Below the pieces are notes generated by a model, which had not been told where the DNA came from, ran no database searches, and was given only the letters and a program-made list of their open reading frames with translations. A program made the translations under genes and the position numbers. A stretch of DNA of 37,313 bases, taken from JBEVEP01 sp040512755 (GTDB lineage Bacteria; Pseudomonadota; Alphaproteobacteria; Rhizobiales; Rhizobiaceae). Every line of letters begins with the position of its first letter. The first letter of the stretch is position 1. The stretch is taken from the NCBI GenBank assembly GCA_040512755.1, contig JBEVEP010000163.1:1-37313 (forward strand), in the 5' to 3' direction. Below, piece by piece: positions 30,920 through 37,313 of this stretch.

Positions 30920-31684
30920 ATGATGAAAATTGACAAGATTGCTCTTGTGACGGGGGGCGCAAGGCGAATCGGCAAAGCGATCGTCGAGGATCTTGCGGCG
31001 CATGGCTTTGCGGTGGCGATCCACTTCAATAGTTCTGAAGATGACGCGGCGGTACTTGCCGCAAGCATTCGCGAAAGAGGCGGCAGGACAGCACTTATTC
31101 AAGCCGATCTGGCGGACATGGACGCGGTCGGACGGGTAGTCGAAGAGGCCGCGCGGGAACTGGGCCCTCTGAGGCTGCTTATCAACAATGCCTCGCTGTT
31201 CGAGGCCGACACAATTGATTCGTTCGATTGGGCGACCTGGGACAGGCACTTTGCGATTCATCTCAAGGCGCCGACCCAACTCTCACGCGACTTTGCCGCT
31301 CAATTGCCACCGCATGCGGACGGGCTTGTGGTGAATATCGTCGACCAGCGCGTTTGGCGCCCCACCCCGAACTATTTTTCCTATACTCTGTCGAAATCGG
31401 CACTATGGACCGCGACCCAGACGATGGCGCAGGCTCTCGGACCGCATGTTCGCGTCAACGCAATCGGTCCGGGGCCGGCCCTCGCGAGTGCCCGGCAGGA
31501 TCCTGATGACTTTCAGGCTCAAATCGACGGACTGATTCTTCGTCGCGGCCCGGCGCTTGCTGAATTCGGCATGACAATTCGCTATCTATGGGAGGCACGG
31601 TCCATTACCGGCCAGATGATCGCAATCGACGGCGGCCAGCATCTTGCTTGGCAAACTCCGGACGTGACGGGCATCAAGGAATGA
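30920..31684 (+). CDS. SDR-family oxidoreductase, pteridine reductase-like (FolM/PTR1 type)
   Basis: A 254-residue short-chain dehydrogenase. The NADP-binding motif is TGGARRIGKA (11-20); the RRIG form marks the pteridine-reductase/FolM branch. NNAS at 89-92 is present. The catalytic serine of ordinary SDRs is replaced by D142 in VNIVDQRV, thirteen residues before Y155 in YTLSK (K159): this Asp-Tyr-Lys triad is that of PTR1. It therefore probably reduces dihydropterins such as dihydrobiopterin or dihydromonapterin with NADPH. Start is ATG 30920 (or 30923); AGGCG is eight bases upstream. Its stop overlaps the uvrC start by four bases. Confidence 0.87.
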   Translation: MMKIDKIALVTGGARRIGKAIVEDLAAHGFAVAIHFNSSEDDAAVLAASIRERGGRTALIQADLADMDAVGRVVEEAARELGPLRLLINNASLFEADTIDSFDWATWDRHFAIHLKAPTQLSRDFAAQLPPHADGLVVNIVDQRVWRPTPNYFSYTLSKSALWTATQTMAQALGPHVRVNAIGPGPALASARQDPDDFQAQIDGLILRRGPALAEFGMTIRYLWEARSITGQMIAIDGGQHLAWQTPDVTGIKE

Positions 31685-33786
31685 GCAGCAAAACAAGAGA
31701 TTCAGCTCGCGACAGCTCGCGCACGGCAAGCGCACATGCGGGCGCAAGCGATGATATCGCCGGCTATGTGCCGGGTGATGAATATGACGAAGACGACGTC
31801 GCTCCCGACGACGAAATGGCGTCCGAACCGGCGGAGCAGAACTTACCACATCCCCCCTTTGTGGCCATTGATTGGGACGCGCACCCAGGCGACGCCGACG
31901 GCAAGCTGGGGGCCGAAGTTATTCAGACTATGGTCAAGCAGTTGCCGAATTCGCCGGGCGTGTACCGGATGGTGAATGCCACAGGTGACGTACTCTATGT
32001 GGGCAAGGCCCGCAGCCTGAAAAAGCGTGTGACCAACTACGCCCAAGGCCGCTTTCATACCAACCGGATCGGCCGGATGGTTCGCGAGACGGCGACGATG
32101 GAGTTCGTCGTCACACGCACCGAGACCGAAGCTCTCCTTCTTGAAGCAAACCTTATCAAGAGGTTACGCCCACGTTTCAACGTGTTGATGCGGGACGACA
32201 AGTCGTTTCCTTACATTCTTCTAACTGGCGATCATCCCTCGCCTGGCATTTTCAAGCATCGAGGCGCACGCTCACGAAAGGGCGATTATTTCGGACCATT
32301 TGCTTCTGCCGGCGCAGTCGGCCGAACGATCAACTCTCTGCAACGCGCGTTTCTGCTGCGAACCTGCACGGACTCCGTCTTCGAAAGCCGTACCCGTCCC
32401 TGCCTGCTTTATCAGATAAAGCGCTGTTCCGGCCCCTGCACCGGCGAGATCGGCGCGGCTGACTATGCGGCTCTTGTCGCTGAGGCCAAAGACTTTCTAT
32501 CGGGGCGCAGCCAGAAGGTGAAGGGCGAGATTTCGGGCGCCATGCAGCAGGCTTCCGCGGACCTCGATTTTGAACGCGCGGCCGTCTACCGGGACAGGCT
32601 CGCAGCGCTTTCGCATGTCCAGAGCTACCAAGGGATAAACCCGCAATCGATCGAGGAAGCCGACGTTTTCGCCATCCATCAGGAAGGCGGGCAGACCTGC
32701 ATCCAGGTCTTCTTCTTCAGAACCGGCCAGAACTGGGGTAACCGCGCTTATTTCCCGAAGGCTGATCCGGCTATCGAACCTGCCGAGGTTCTTGGGTCAT
32801 TCCTCGCTCAATTCTATGATGACAAGCCTTGCCCGCGGCTGATCCTGATTTCGACCGCCGTCGATGAGCAGTCTCTCCTTGAAGAAGCGCTGTCGACACG
32901 GGCCGGCCATCGTGTCACCGTCAGCGTGCCTCGCCGCGGCGAAAAGAAGGACCTCACTGACCACGCATTGCAGAACGCGCGAGAGGCGCTGGGGCGGCGG
33001 CTCGCGGAAACCTCGACGCAGGCGCGCCTGTTGTCCGGTTTCGCGGAGACGTTCGGGCTGACCAAGGCACCGCGACGCATTGAGGTTTACGACAATTCGC
33101 ACATCATGGGCACGAATGCGGTTGGCGCCATGATTGTCGCCGGCGCGGAAGGATTGGTGAAGAACCAGTACCGGAAGTTCAATATTCGCTCGACCGAGAT
33201 CACACCAGGCGACGATTTCGGTATGATGCGCGAGGTCATGCAGCGTCGTTTCTCGCGGCTCATCAAGGAACATGGCGTGCCAGTGCCAGATCATGTAGAT
33301 GATGACACGTCGAATTTCGCTTCTTTTCCAGCCTGGCCCGATGTCATTCTCATCGATGGTGGACAAGGCCAGATGACAGCGGTTCGCGCCATCCTGGCCG
33401 AACTCGGCATAATGGACCTTGTTACCGCTATTGGCGTTGCCAAAGGCGCGGATCGCGAGGCTGGCCGTGAGCGCTTCTTCATGACCGGACGCAACTCGTT
33501 CTCACTGCCGGTGCGTGATCCTGTACTCTATTTCGTGCAGCGTTTGCGCGACGAGGCGCACCGATTTGCGATAGGCTCGCACCGCGCACGCCGGAAGAAG
33601 GAGATGGTGAGAAACCCGCTCGATGAGATCGCCGGAATCGGGCCGGGCCGCAAGCGAGCGTTGCTCCTCCATTTTGGCACAGCGAAGGCGGTGAGCAGAG
33701 CGGCCATGGAAGATTTGACAGCGGTCGACGGGATTTCAGAAACGATTGCGCGTCAAATCTACGATCATTTCCACGAAAATGGCTGA
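31681..33786 (+). CDS. uvrC: Excinuclease ABC subunit C
   Basis: A 701-residue UvrC, the dual-incision nuclease of nucleotide excision repair. The GIY-YIG 3'-incision domain (about 88-170) has LPNSPGVYRMVNATGDVLYV and GKARSLKKRVTNY. A cysteine-bearing region (SRTRPCLLYQIKRCSGPC), a UvrB-binding UVR motif (MQQASADLDFERAAVYRDRL), the RNase H-like 5'-incision domain (IEVYDNSHIMGTNAVGAMIV, DVILIDGGQGQM) and the final helix-hairpin-helix pair (IAGIGPGRKRALLLHFGTAK, DGISETIARQIYDHF) follow. An acidic, low-complexity N-terminal extension of about 85 residues makes it longer than E. coli UvrC, as is usual in Hyphomicrobiales. The ATG overlaps the SDR stop (ATGA), so translation is coupled. Confidence 0.97.
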   Translation: MSSKTRDSARDSSRTASAHAGASDDIAGYVPGDEYDEDDVAPDDEMASEPAEQNLPHPPFVAIDWDAHPGDADGKLGAEVIQTMVKQLPNSPGVYRMVNATGDVLYVGKARSLKKRVTNYAQGRFHTNRIGRMVRETATMEFVVTRTETEALLLEANLIKRLRPRFNVLMRDDKSFPYILLTGDHPSPGIFKHRGARSRKGDYFGPFASAGAVGRTINSLQRAFLLRTCTDSVFESRTRPCLLYQIKRCSGPCTGEIGAADYAALVAEAKDFLSGRSQKVKGEISGAMQQASADLDFERAAVYRDRLAALSHVQSYQGINPQSIEEADVFAIHQEGGQTCIQVFFFRTGQNWGNRAYFPKADPAIEPAEVLGSFLAQFYDDKPCPRLILISTAVDEQSLLEEALSTRAGHRVTVSVPRRGEKKDLTDHALQNAREALGRRLAETSTQARLLSGFAETFGLTKAPRRIEVYDNSHIMGTNAVGAMIVAGAEGLVKNQYRKFNIRSTEITPGDDFGMMREVMQRRFSRLIKEHGVPVPDHVDDDTSNFASFPAWPDVILIDGGQGQMTAVRAILAELGIMDLVTAIGVAKGADREAGRERFFMTGRNSFSLPVRDPVLYFVQRLRDEAHRFAIGSHRARRKKEMVRNPLDEIAGIGPGRKRALLLHFGTAKAVSRAAMEDLTAVDGISETIARQIYDHFHENG

Positions 33787-33901
33787 AACTCCTGCGAATG
33801 CCGTGCAGCCGCGATTTTCGATTGATCCATGCACCGCTGAAGATTGACCGGAAGGGTGGCGTTCTGTTTTGACTAGGCCGGATCAGGAAAGCATCACATA
33901 A

Positions 33902-34492
33902 ATGGCAAGGCGCGCGCTCAATCTCCCCAACATGTTGACCTACGGCCGAATTCTTGCCGTGCCGTTGGTCGTCTTCTGCTTCTATCTGGAGGGCCGTCTG
34001 CAATCGAGCGACTTCGCGCGCTGGTCGGCGCTGTTTCTGTTTATTGCGGCAAGCCTGACCGACTATCTGGACGGCTATCTTGCGCGCGCCTGGCAGCAGA
34101 CCTCGAATATAGGTCGCATGCTGGATCCGATTGCCGACAAGCTGCTCGTATCAACGTGCCTTCTTCTTCTGGCTGCCGATACGGATCGCACGATAGCCGG
34201 CTGGTCCCTTTGGGCCGCGATCATCATACTTTGCCGGGAAATCCTGGTCTCTGGTCTGCGGGAATATCTTGCCGCGCTGAAAGTCAGCGTTCCTGTGACG
34301 CGACTGGCCAAGTGGAAAACGACGATCCAGATGTTCGCCATCGGATTCCTCCTGGCTGGGCCGGCCGGCGACAAGATCCTGCCGCATACGACCGAAATCG
34401 GGATCACGCTCTTGTGGATTTCCGCCATCGTGACCCTCTATACCGGCTATGACTATTTCCGCGCTGGCGCAAAACACATCATGGACGAATGA
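33902..34492 (+). CDS. pgsA: CDP-diacylglycerol--glycerol-3-phosphate 3-phosphatidyltransferase
   Basis: A 196-residue inner-membrane enzyme making phosphatidylglycerol phosphate, the first committed step of phosphatidylglycerol synthesis. The CDP-alcohol phosphotransferase signature DGX2ARX8GX3DX3D is complete: D57, G58, A61, R62, G71, D75 and D79, within LTDYLDGYLARAWQQTSNIG and RMLDPIADK. Several hydrophobic helices surround it (YGRILAVPLVVFCFYLEG, SALFLFIAASL, LLVSTCLLLLAADT, SLWAAIIILC, LLWISAIVTLYTGYDYF). ATG 33902 has AGGAAAG ten bases upstream; the gene follows uvrC by 115 bp. It overlaps moaD by four bases. Confidence 0.95.
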   Translation: MARRALNLPNMLTYGRILAVPLVVFCFYLEGRLQSSDFARWSALFLFIAASLTDYLDGYLARAWQQTSNIGRMLDPIADKLLVSTCLLLLAADTDRTIAGWSLWAAIIILCREILVSGLREYLAALKVSVPVTRLAKWKTTIQMFAIGFLLAGPAGDKILPHTTEIGITLLWISAIVTLYTGYDYFRAGAKHIMDE

Positions 34493-34746
34493 CGATGAAG
34501 CTCATCTATTTCGCCTGGGTCCGCGAGCGGATCGGCAAACCTGAAGAAAGTGTGACGCTTCCTGAAGATGTGAGGACGGTTGCCGATTTGCTGCGATGGC
34601 TAAAATCGCGCGGCGAAGAATATGAACTTGCGCTCCAATATCCGGACGTCATCCGGGTCGCGATCGATCAGGAACACGCCACCCATGACGAAAGTGTTCA
34701 GGGTGCGCGGGAAATTGCGCTCTTTCCGCCCATGACGGGAGGTTGA
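34489..34746 (+). CDS. moaD: Molybdopterin synthase sulfur carrier subunit
   Basis: An 85-residue ubiquitin-like protein. It begins MTMKLIYFAWVRERIGKPEE, continues with TVADLLRWLKSRGEEYELAL and ends in FPPMTGG, the C-terminal Gly-Gly that is adenylated and converted to a thiocarboxylate. With MoaE it inserts the dithiolene sulfurs into precursor Z to make molybdopterin. The ATG at 34489 overlaps the pgsA stop (ATGA) and the stop directly abuts the moaE start, so the pair is made in coupled fashion. Confidence 0.95.
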   Translation: MTMKLIYFAWVRERIGKPEESVTLPEDVRTVADLLRWLKSRGEEYELALQYPDVIRVAIDQEHATHDESVQGAREIALFPPMTGG

Positions 34747-35226
34747 ATGTCGATGTCCGCGCACACTGTTCCAACCGTGCGCATCCAGACCGAGGACTTC
34801 GACACCGCCGCCGAGATAACCCGATGGACACGCGGCCGCGCCGATATCGGAGCGGTCGTGACGTTCACCGGCCTATGCCGTGACGAAGCCGGGACGCTTG
34901 CTGCCCTTGAACTCGAGCACTATCCCGGCATGGCGGAGGCGGAAATTAGCCGCATCTGCACCGAAGCATCGCAGCGCTGGCCGCTCTCAGGTGTGACTGC
35001 CATCCACCGCATTGGTAAGATCCAGCCGGGCGAGAACATTGTCCTGGTCGTGACGGCGTCGGCCCATCGTCACGCCGCTTTCGAAGCTGCCACTTTCCTA
35101 ATGGACTATCTGAAATCCCGCGCGCCATTCTGGAAGAAAGAACATCGCGCGGATAGATCTGCCGGCAACTGGGTCGATGCGAAAGCTGCCGATGACAAAG
35201 CTGCTGCGCGATGGAAAGGTTCCTGA
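34747..35226 (+). CDS. moaE: Molybdopterin synthase catalytic subunit
   Basis: A 159-residue MoaE, the large subunit of molybdopterin synthase. Family motifs: IGAVVTFTGLCRDE (34-47), ALELEHYPGMAEAEI, AIHRIGKIQPGENIVLVVTA, SAHRHAAFEAATFLMDYLKS and RAPFWKKEH, the last containing the active-site lysines. It starts at ATG 34747 directly after the moaD stop with GGGAGG as ribosome site. The C-terminal tail (AKAADDKAAARWKGS) is charged and variable. Cofactor made here would serve the molybdenum hydroxylases suggested by the maturation cluster at 21-26 kb. Confidence 0.96.
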   Translation: MSMSAHTVPTVRIQTEDFDTAAEITRWTRGRADIGAVVTFTGLCRDEAGTLAALELEHYPGMAEAEISRICTEASQRWPLSGVTAIHRIGKIQPGENIVLVVTASAHRHAAFEAATFLMDYLKSRAPFWKKEHRADRSAGNWVDAKAADDKAAARWKGS

Positions 35227-35301
35227 TTTTCACCACCACTACGTCATGGAACCACCGCAATCACCTGATTCTATTCGAAAAGATAATGATGGGAGGCAGC
35301 G

Positions 35302-35727
35302 GTGCTCGGCAAGTTTGCAGAACTTTTTCTTTTTGGAGTTGCGCCGCTGTTGATGGGGCTTTCGGCCACGGCCGCCGCTCTTCCAGCCAACACCATCTTC
35401 GATGTGACCTGGCTCGCCGAGGACATTGAAGGCCGCGGTGTGGCCGACAATGTGCGGTCCACGCTGCGAATAGGCCAGGACGGCAAGATTAACGGTATTG
35501 GCGCCTGCAACAACTATTTCTCAATGGCGTCGGTGAACAAAACGACCATCGAAATCGGCCAGATTGGCTCCACGCGGAAGATGTGCCCACCGGAAGAAAT
35601 GGAGCAGGAAACAAAGTTTCTAGATGCGTTGGAACGCGCCAGCAGCTTCCGCCTGGATGAAGCCGGGAAGCTCCATCTCATGGATAAGCAAGGTGAGGCA
35701 GTCCTGCGTTTCGCGCGGTCGGACTGA
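35302..35727 (+). CDS. META-domain exported protein
   Basis: A 141-residue protein from GTG 35302, with GGGAGG seven bases upstream. A signal peptide (LFLFGVAPLLMGLSATAAA, to about residue 27) is followed by a complete META domain: FDVTWLAEDIEGRGVADNVR, the core GKINGIGACNNYFSMASV and STRKMCPPEEMEQETKFLDA with the two domain cysteines. META proteins such as HslJ are periplasmic or outer-membrane-associated and linked to stress or antibiotic tolerance; the exact role is unknown. It stands alone between moaE and a strong bidirectional terminator. Confidence 0.88.
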   Translation: MLGKFAELFLFGVAPLLMGLSATAAALPANTIFDVTWLAEDIEGRGVADNVRSTLRIGQDGKINGIGACNNYFSMASVNKTTIEIGQIGSTRKMCPPEEMEQETKFLDALERASSFRLDEAGKLHLMDKQGEAVLRFARSD

Positions 35728-35746
35728 CGACCGGAAAGCCAAAAAT

Positions 35747-35772
35747 GGAAAGCCGGGGAAGCCCGGCTTTCC
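35747..35772. terminator. Bidirectional intrinsic terminator between convergent genes
   Basis: Eleven perfect pairs, GGAAAGCCGGG / CCCGGCTTTCC, loop GAAG, then TTT on the plus strand and ATTTTT on the minus strand. It ends the META-domain gene transcript and the ndk transcript. Confidence 0.85.
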
Positions 35773-35831
35773 TTTATGGTCGAAATTTTGTGATCCGGCG
35801 GCTGTCGCGAGCCGGATTTCAGCAGTTGGAA

Positions 35832-36254
35832 TCAGCCGACGATCTCGGTGTCCGAGAACCAGTAGCGGATTTCCTGAGCTGCCGTCTCCGGACCGTCCGA
35901 ACCGTGGACCGAGTTCTCACCGATCGACAAAGCGTGAACCTTGCGAATCGTGCCCTCGTCGGCGTTTGCCGGGTTGGTCGCGCCCATCACTTCGCGGTTC
36001 TTCGCGATCGCGTTCTCACCTTCCAAAACCTGGACAATCGTCGGCCCGGACGACATGAACTCGACGAGTTCGCCGAAGAACGGCCGCTCCTTATGGACCG
36101 CATAGAAACCCTCCGCTTCGCGGCGGCTCATCCAAACGCGGCGCGATGCGATGACGCGCAGACCAGCGTCTTCCAGCATCTTGGTGATCGCGCCCGTCAG
36201 GTTACGCTTGGTTGCGTCGGGCTTGATCATGGAGAAGGTACGTTCAATCGCCAT
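35832..36254 (-). CDS. ndk: Nucleoside diphosphate kinase
   Basis: A 140-residue cytoplasmic kinase that equilibrates nucleoside di- and triphosphates. The sequence is textbook: ERTFSMIKPDATKRNLTGAI, FYAVHKERPFFGELVEFMSS, GPTIVQVLEGENAIAKNREV, MGATNPANADEGTIRK and the phosphohistidine site ENSVHGSDGPETA near residue 117. Length matches bacterial Ndk. AGAGGAA lies six to eight bases before ATG 36254. A terminator for this strand lies about 60 bp after the stop. Upstream on the same strand is a probable broken small gene. Confidence 0.97.
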   Translation of the reverse strand: MAIERTFSMIKPDATKRNLTGAITKMLEDAGLRVIASRRVWMSRREAEGFYAVHKERPFFGELVEFMSSGPTIVQVLEGENAIAKNREVMGATNPANADEGTIRKVHALSIGENSVHGSDGPETAAQEIRYWFSDTEIVG

Positions 36255-36296
36255 TTTTTCCTCTGGGAATGTTTTTTCGGGAAGATGGCGCGCTCT

Positions 36297-36500
36297 TTAG
36301 AGCAAAATCTGGTGGAACGGAACCCGCTTTTCGGCGCGATTGTCCAGCCACTCCCAGACGTCAGTGCCATCCTCTTCCGCGGTGGAGATTTCTGTCCGAT
36401 CCGGCGATCGAGCGGAGCGCGTCACGCAGCAATGTGCCGAGTTCGGTGGCAAGGGCCAAAGGTCGGCTGGGAGCGGGGAAACGTCTTGCAGAATAGTCAT
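36297..36500 (-). pseudogene. Small conserved-looking gene, probably disrupted by two frameshifts
   Basis: From ATG 36500 one frame begins MTILQDVSPLPADL and ends DVWEWLDNRAEKRVPFHQ before a TAA at 36297. Its middle is poor (NSAHCCVTRSAR), whereas a neighbouring frame there reads LATELGTLLRDALRSIAGSD, far more protein-like. Joining first frame, second frame and first frame again gives one coherent protein of about 65 residues, as if two compensating single-base changes had occurred near 36450 and 36400. I do not recognise the family. It may be a genuine remnant or two sequencing errors, or the uncorrected 67-residue frame may be used. It lies between ndk and the divergent DinB-family gene. 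Confidence 0.4.
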
Positions 36501-36566
36501 TGACATCTGTTTCGCGGCACGTCTCGCTGTGCGCCGCCCTCTGCTTCGCAATATCAAGGAAAGTCA

Positions 36567-37079
36567 ATGAAAAAGCATTTCATGATGTTCGCTGCTTACA
36601 ACCAGTGGGCCAACAGCCGCGTCTACGATGCGGCCGCGCTTCTGACAGAGGAAGAGTATCATCGCGATATGGGGGCGTTCTTCAAATCCATGATGGGAAC
36701 TCTGAATCATATCGTTGCGGGCGATCGCATCTGGCTGAAACGCTTTACCGGCGAAGGCGAAGCTCCGACCGCGTTGAATGCGATCATTCAGCCCGATTTC
36801 GCCAAGCTGCGCGTCATCCGCGAGACTGAGGACAGCCGCATCGTCAAATGGGTTGAATCGCTCAGTGAAACGGCGCTTGAGGGGCGGTTCACCTATATGA
36901 CGGTCACCGACATTCGGACCGTATCGCAGAGACTTGCGCCCGCGCTCGGCCATTTCTTCAACCGTCAGACCCATCATCGCGGACAGGCCCACATGATCCT
37001 GACGGCACTTGGAAAGCCCTCTGTTGAGCTCGATCTCATTGCCTTCCAGCGCACGGAGCAAGGACGGGCGTTTGCATAA
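36567..37079 (+). CDS. DinB/DUF664-type four-helix metalloprotein
   Basis: A 170-residue DinB-family protein: a four-helix bundle expected to bind a divalent metal by three histidines. These are visible in MMGTLNHIVAGDRIWLKRF (helix 2) and HFFNRQTHHRGQAHMILTAL (helix 4). MFAAYNQWANSRVYDAAALL is the usual N-terminal helix. Some relatives use bacillithiol, mycothiol or glutathione as transferase cofactors; others are of unknown function. ATG 36567 has AAGGAA six bases upstream. It stands alone, followed by extragenic repeats. Confidence 0.9.
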   Translation: MKKHFMMFAAYNQWANSRVYDAAALLTEEEYHRDMGAFFKSMMGTLNHIVAGDRIWLKRFTGEGEAPTALNAIIQPDFAKLRVIRETEDSRIVKWVESLSETALEGRFTYMTVTDIRTVSQRLAPALGHFFNRQTHHRGQAHMILTALGKPSVELDLIAFQRTEQGRAFA

Positions 37080-37104
37080 GGGACGTGTCTGCGTGCGGCG
37101 TCAG

Positions 37105-37154
37105 GATGAGGGGTGTTGGGCGGAGCGCCCCGCCAAGCTGGAGCACCCCTCATC
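37105..37154. repeat. Extragenic palindrome after the DinB-family gene
   Basis: Arms GATGAGGGGTG (37105-37115) and CACCCCTCATC (37144-37154) are perfectly complementary over 11 bp, with a GC-rich loop that can itself fold (GGCGG/CCGCC). It resembles the widespread rhizobial GGATGAGGG intergenic repeats and may also serve as transcript end for the upstream gene. Confidence 0.65.
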
Positions 37155-37156
37155 GC

Positions 37157-37313
37157 CTTCGCTGCGCTCAGGCACCTTCTCCCACAGGGGGAGAAGGAGG
37201 AACCGCTTCATTGCCACGGCCAATCACCACCGTTCGAGATTAACTGAAGCGCTGATATCGCGCCTCTCCTTCTCCCCATGTGGGAGAAGTGGCCGAGCCG
37301 GAGCGCAGCGCAG
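37157..37313. repeat. Inverted pair of rhizobial extragenic repeats at the window edge
   Basis: The first unit contains GCTGCGCTCAGGCACC then the palindrome CCTTCTCCC/GGGAGAAGG (37175-37183 and 37189-37197). The second, near 37264-37313, is the same unit on the other strand: TTCTCCC/GGGAGAA followed by GTGGCCGAGCCGGAGCGCAG. Together they form a long inverted repeat with about 70 bp between. The second copy runs off the window. Such units are, from memory, very common between genes in Mesorhizobium-type genomes. Confidence 0.65.

Noticed and set aside
1..37313. Search for CRISPR arrays, phage genes, toxin-antitoxin pairs and defence systems.
   Set aside because: No regularly spaced repeats were seen, and no proteins with integrase, restriction, toxin or phage structural motifs were recognised. 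The MoxR-VWA pair was considered as a defence-type ATPase module but its XdhC and MocA-like neighbours make cofactor maturation the better reading.

Overview
The window looks like chromosomal DNA of an alphaproteobacterium of the order Hyphomicrobiales (Rhizobiales), probably near Phyllobacteriaceae/Mesorhizobium. This rests on the protein style (PAS_5, DUF3126, DUF1127-like, BTLCP and tandem cold-shock proteins), moderately high GC, the uvrC-pgsA-moaD-moaE order, and short extragenic palindromes of the rhizobial type. It carries about 43 probable protein genes (one of them frameshifted), a second probable frameshifted remnant and one doubtful ORF. No rRNA, tRNA, CRISPR array, prophage or intact transposase gene was seen.

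Layout. 1-2.3 kb (minus): start of gatB, a CBS-pair protein and a rhomboid protease. 2.6-5.3 kb (plus): a frameshifted PAS_5 gene, a tandem PilZ protein, a 660-bp intergenic region with extragenic repeats and a strong-looking promoter, then a BTLCP-type transglutaminase-like protein. 5.4-11 kb: gamma-carbonic anhydrase, DUF3126, CAP lipoprotein, cysE, an atypical crotonase, an HD-type protein and an SPW membrane protein. 11-14.1 kb (minus): two alpha/beta hydrolases separated by a 143-bp MITE-like palindrome lying exactly in a stop codon, then DUF192 and a double cold-shock protein. 14.3-20.3 kb: glyoxalase I, an acyl-CoA carboxylase beta subunit, small conserved proteins, topoisomerase IB and a DUF1176-like exported protein.

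20.3-28.1 kb (minus) is the most system-like part. It holds a MoxR ATPase, a VWA protein, two XdhC/CoxI-type proteins and a fused molybdopterin-binding/MobA-like protein, a set resembling the maturation genes (coxD, E, F/I and mocA) of molybdenum hydroxylases, but without large, medium or small structural subunits in the window. It is preceded on the same strand by a RutF/HpaC-like flavin reductase and an acyl-CoA-dehydrogenase-fold protein. The latter diverges from an HxlR regulator carrying an SCP2-like C-terminal domain. The divergent intergenic region is an old tandem duplication of about 180 bp that preserves a 23-bp identical core in both copies.

29-37.3 kb: a GST, an outer-membrane barrel protein, then a tight plus-strand run of pteridine-reductase-like SDR, uvrC, pgsA, moaD and moaE, followed by a META-domain protein, ndk (minus), a small probably frameshifted gene, a DinB-family protein and an inverted pair of extragenic repeats at the right edge.

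Molybdenum is a recurring theme: moaD and moaE make molybdopterin, and the CoxDEF/MocA-like cluster would finish and insert the cofactor into a hydroxylase encoded elsewhere. All calls were made by reading; no database search was run.
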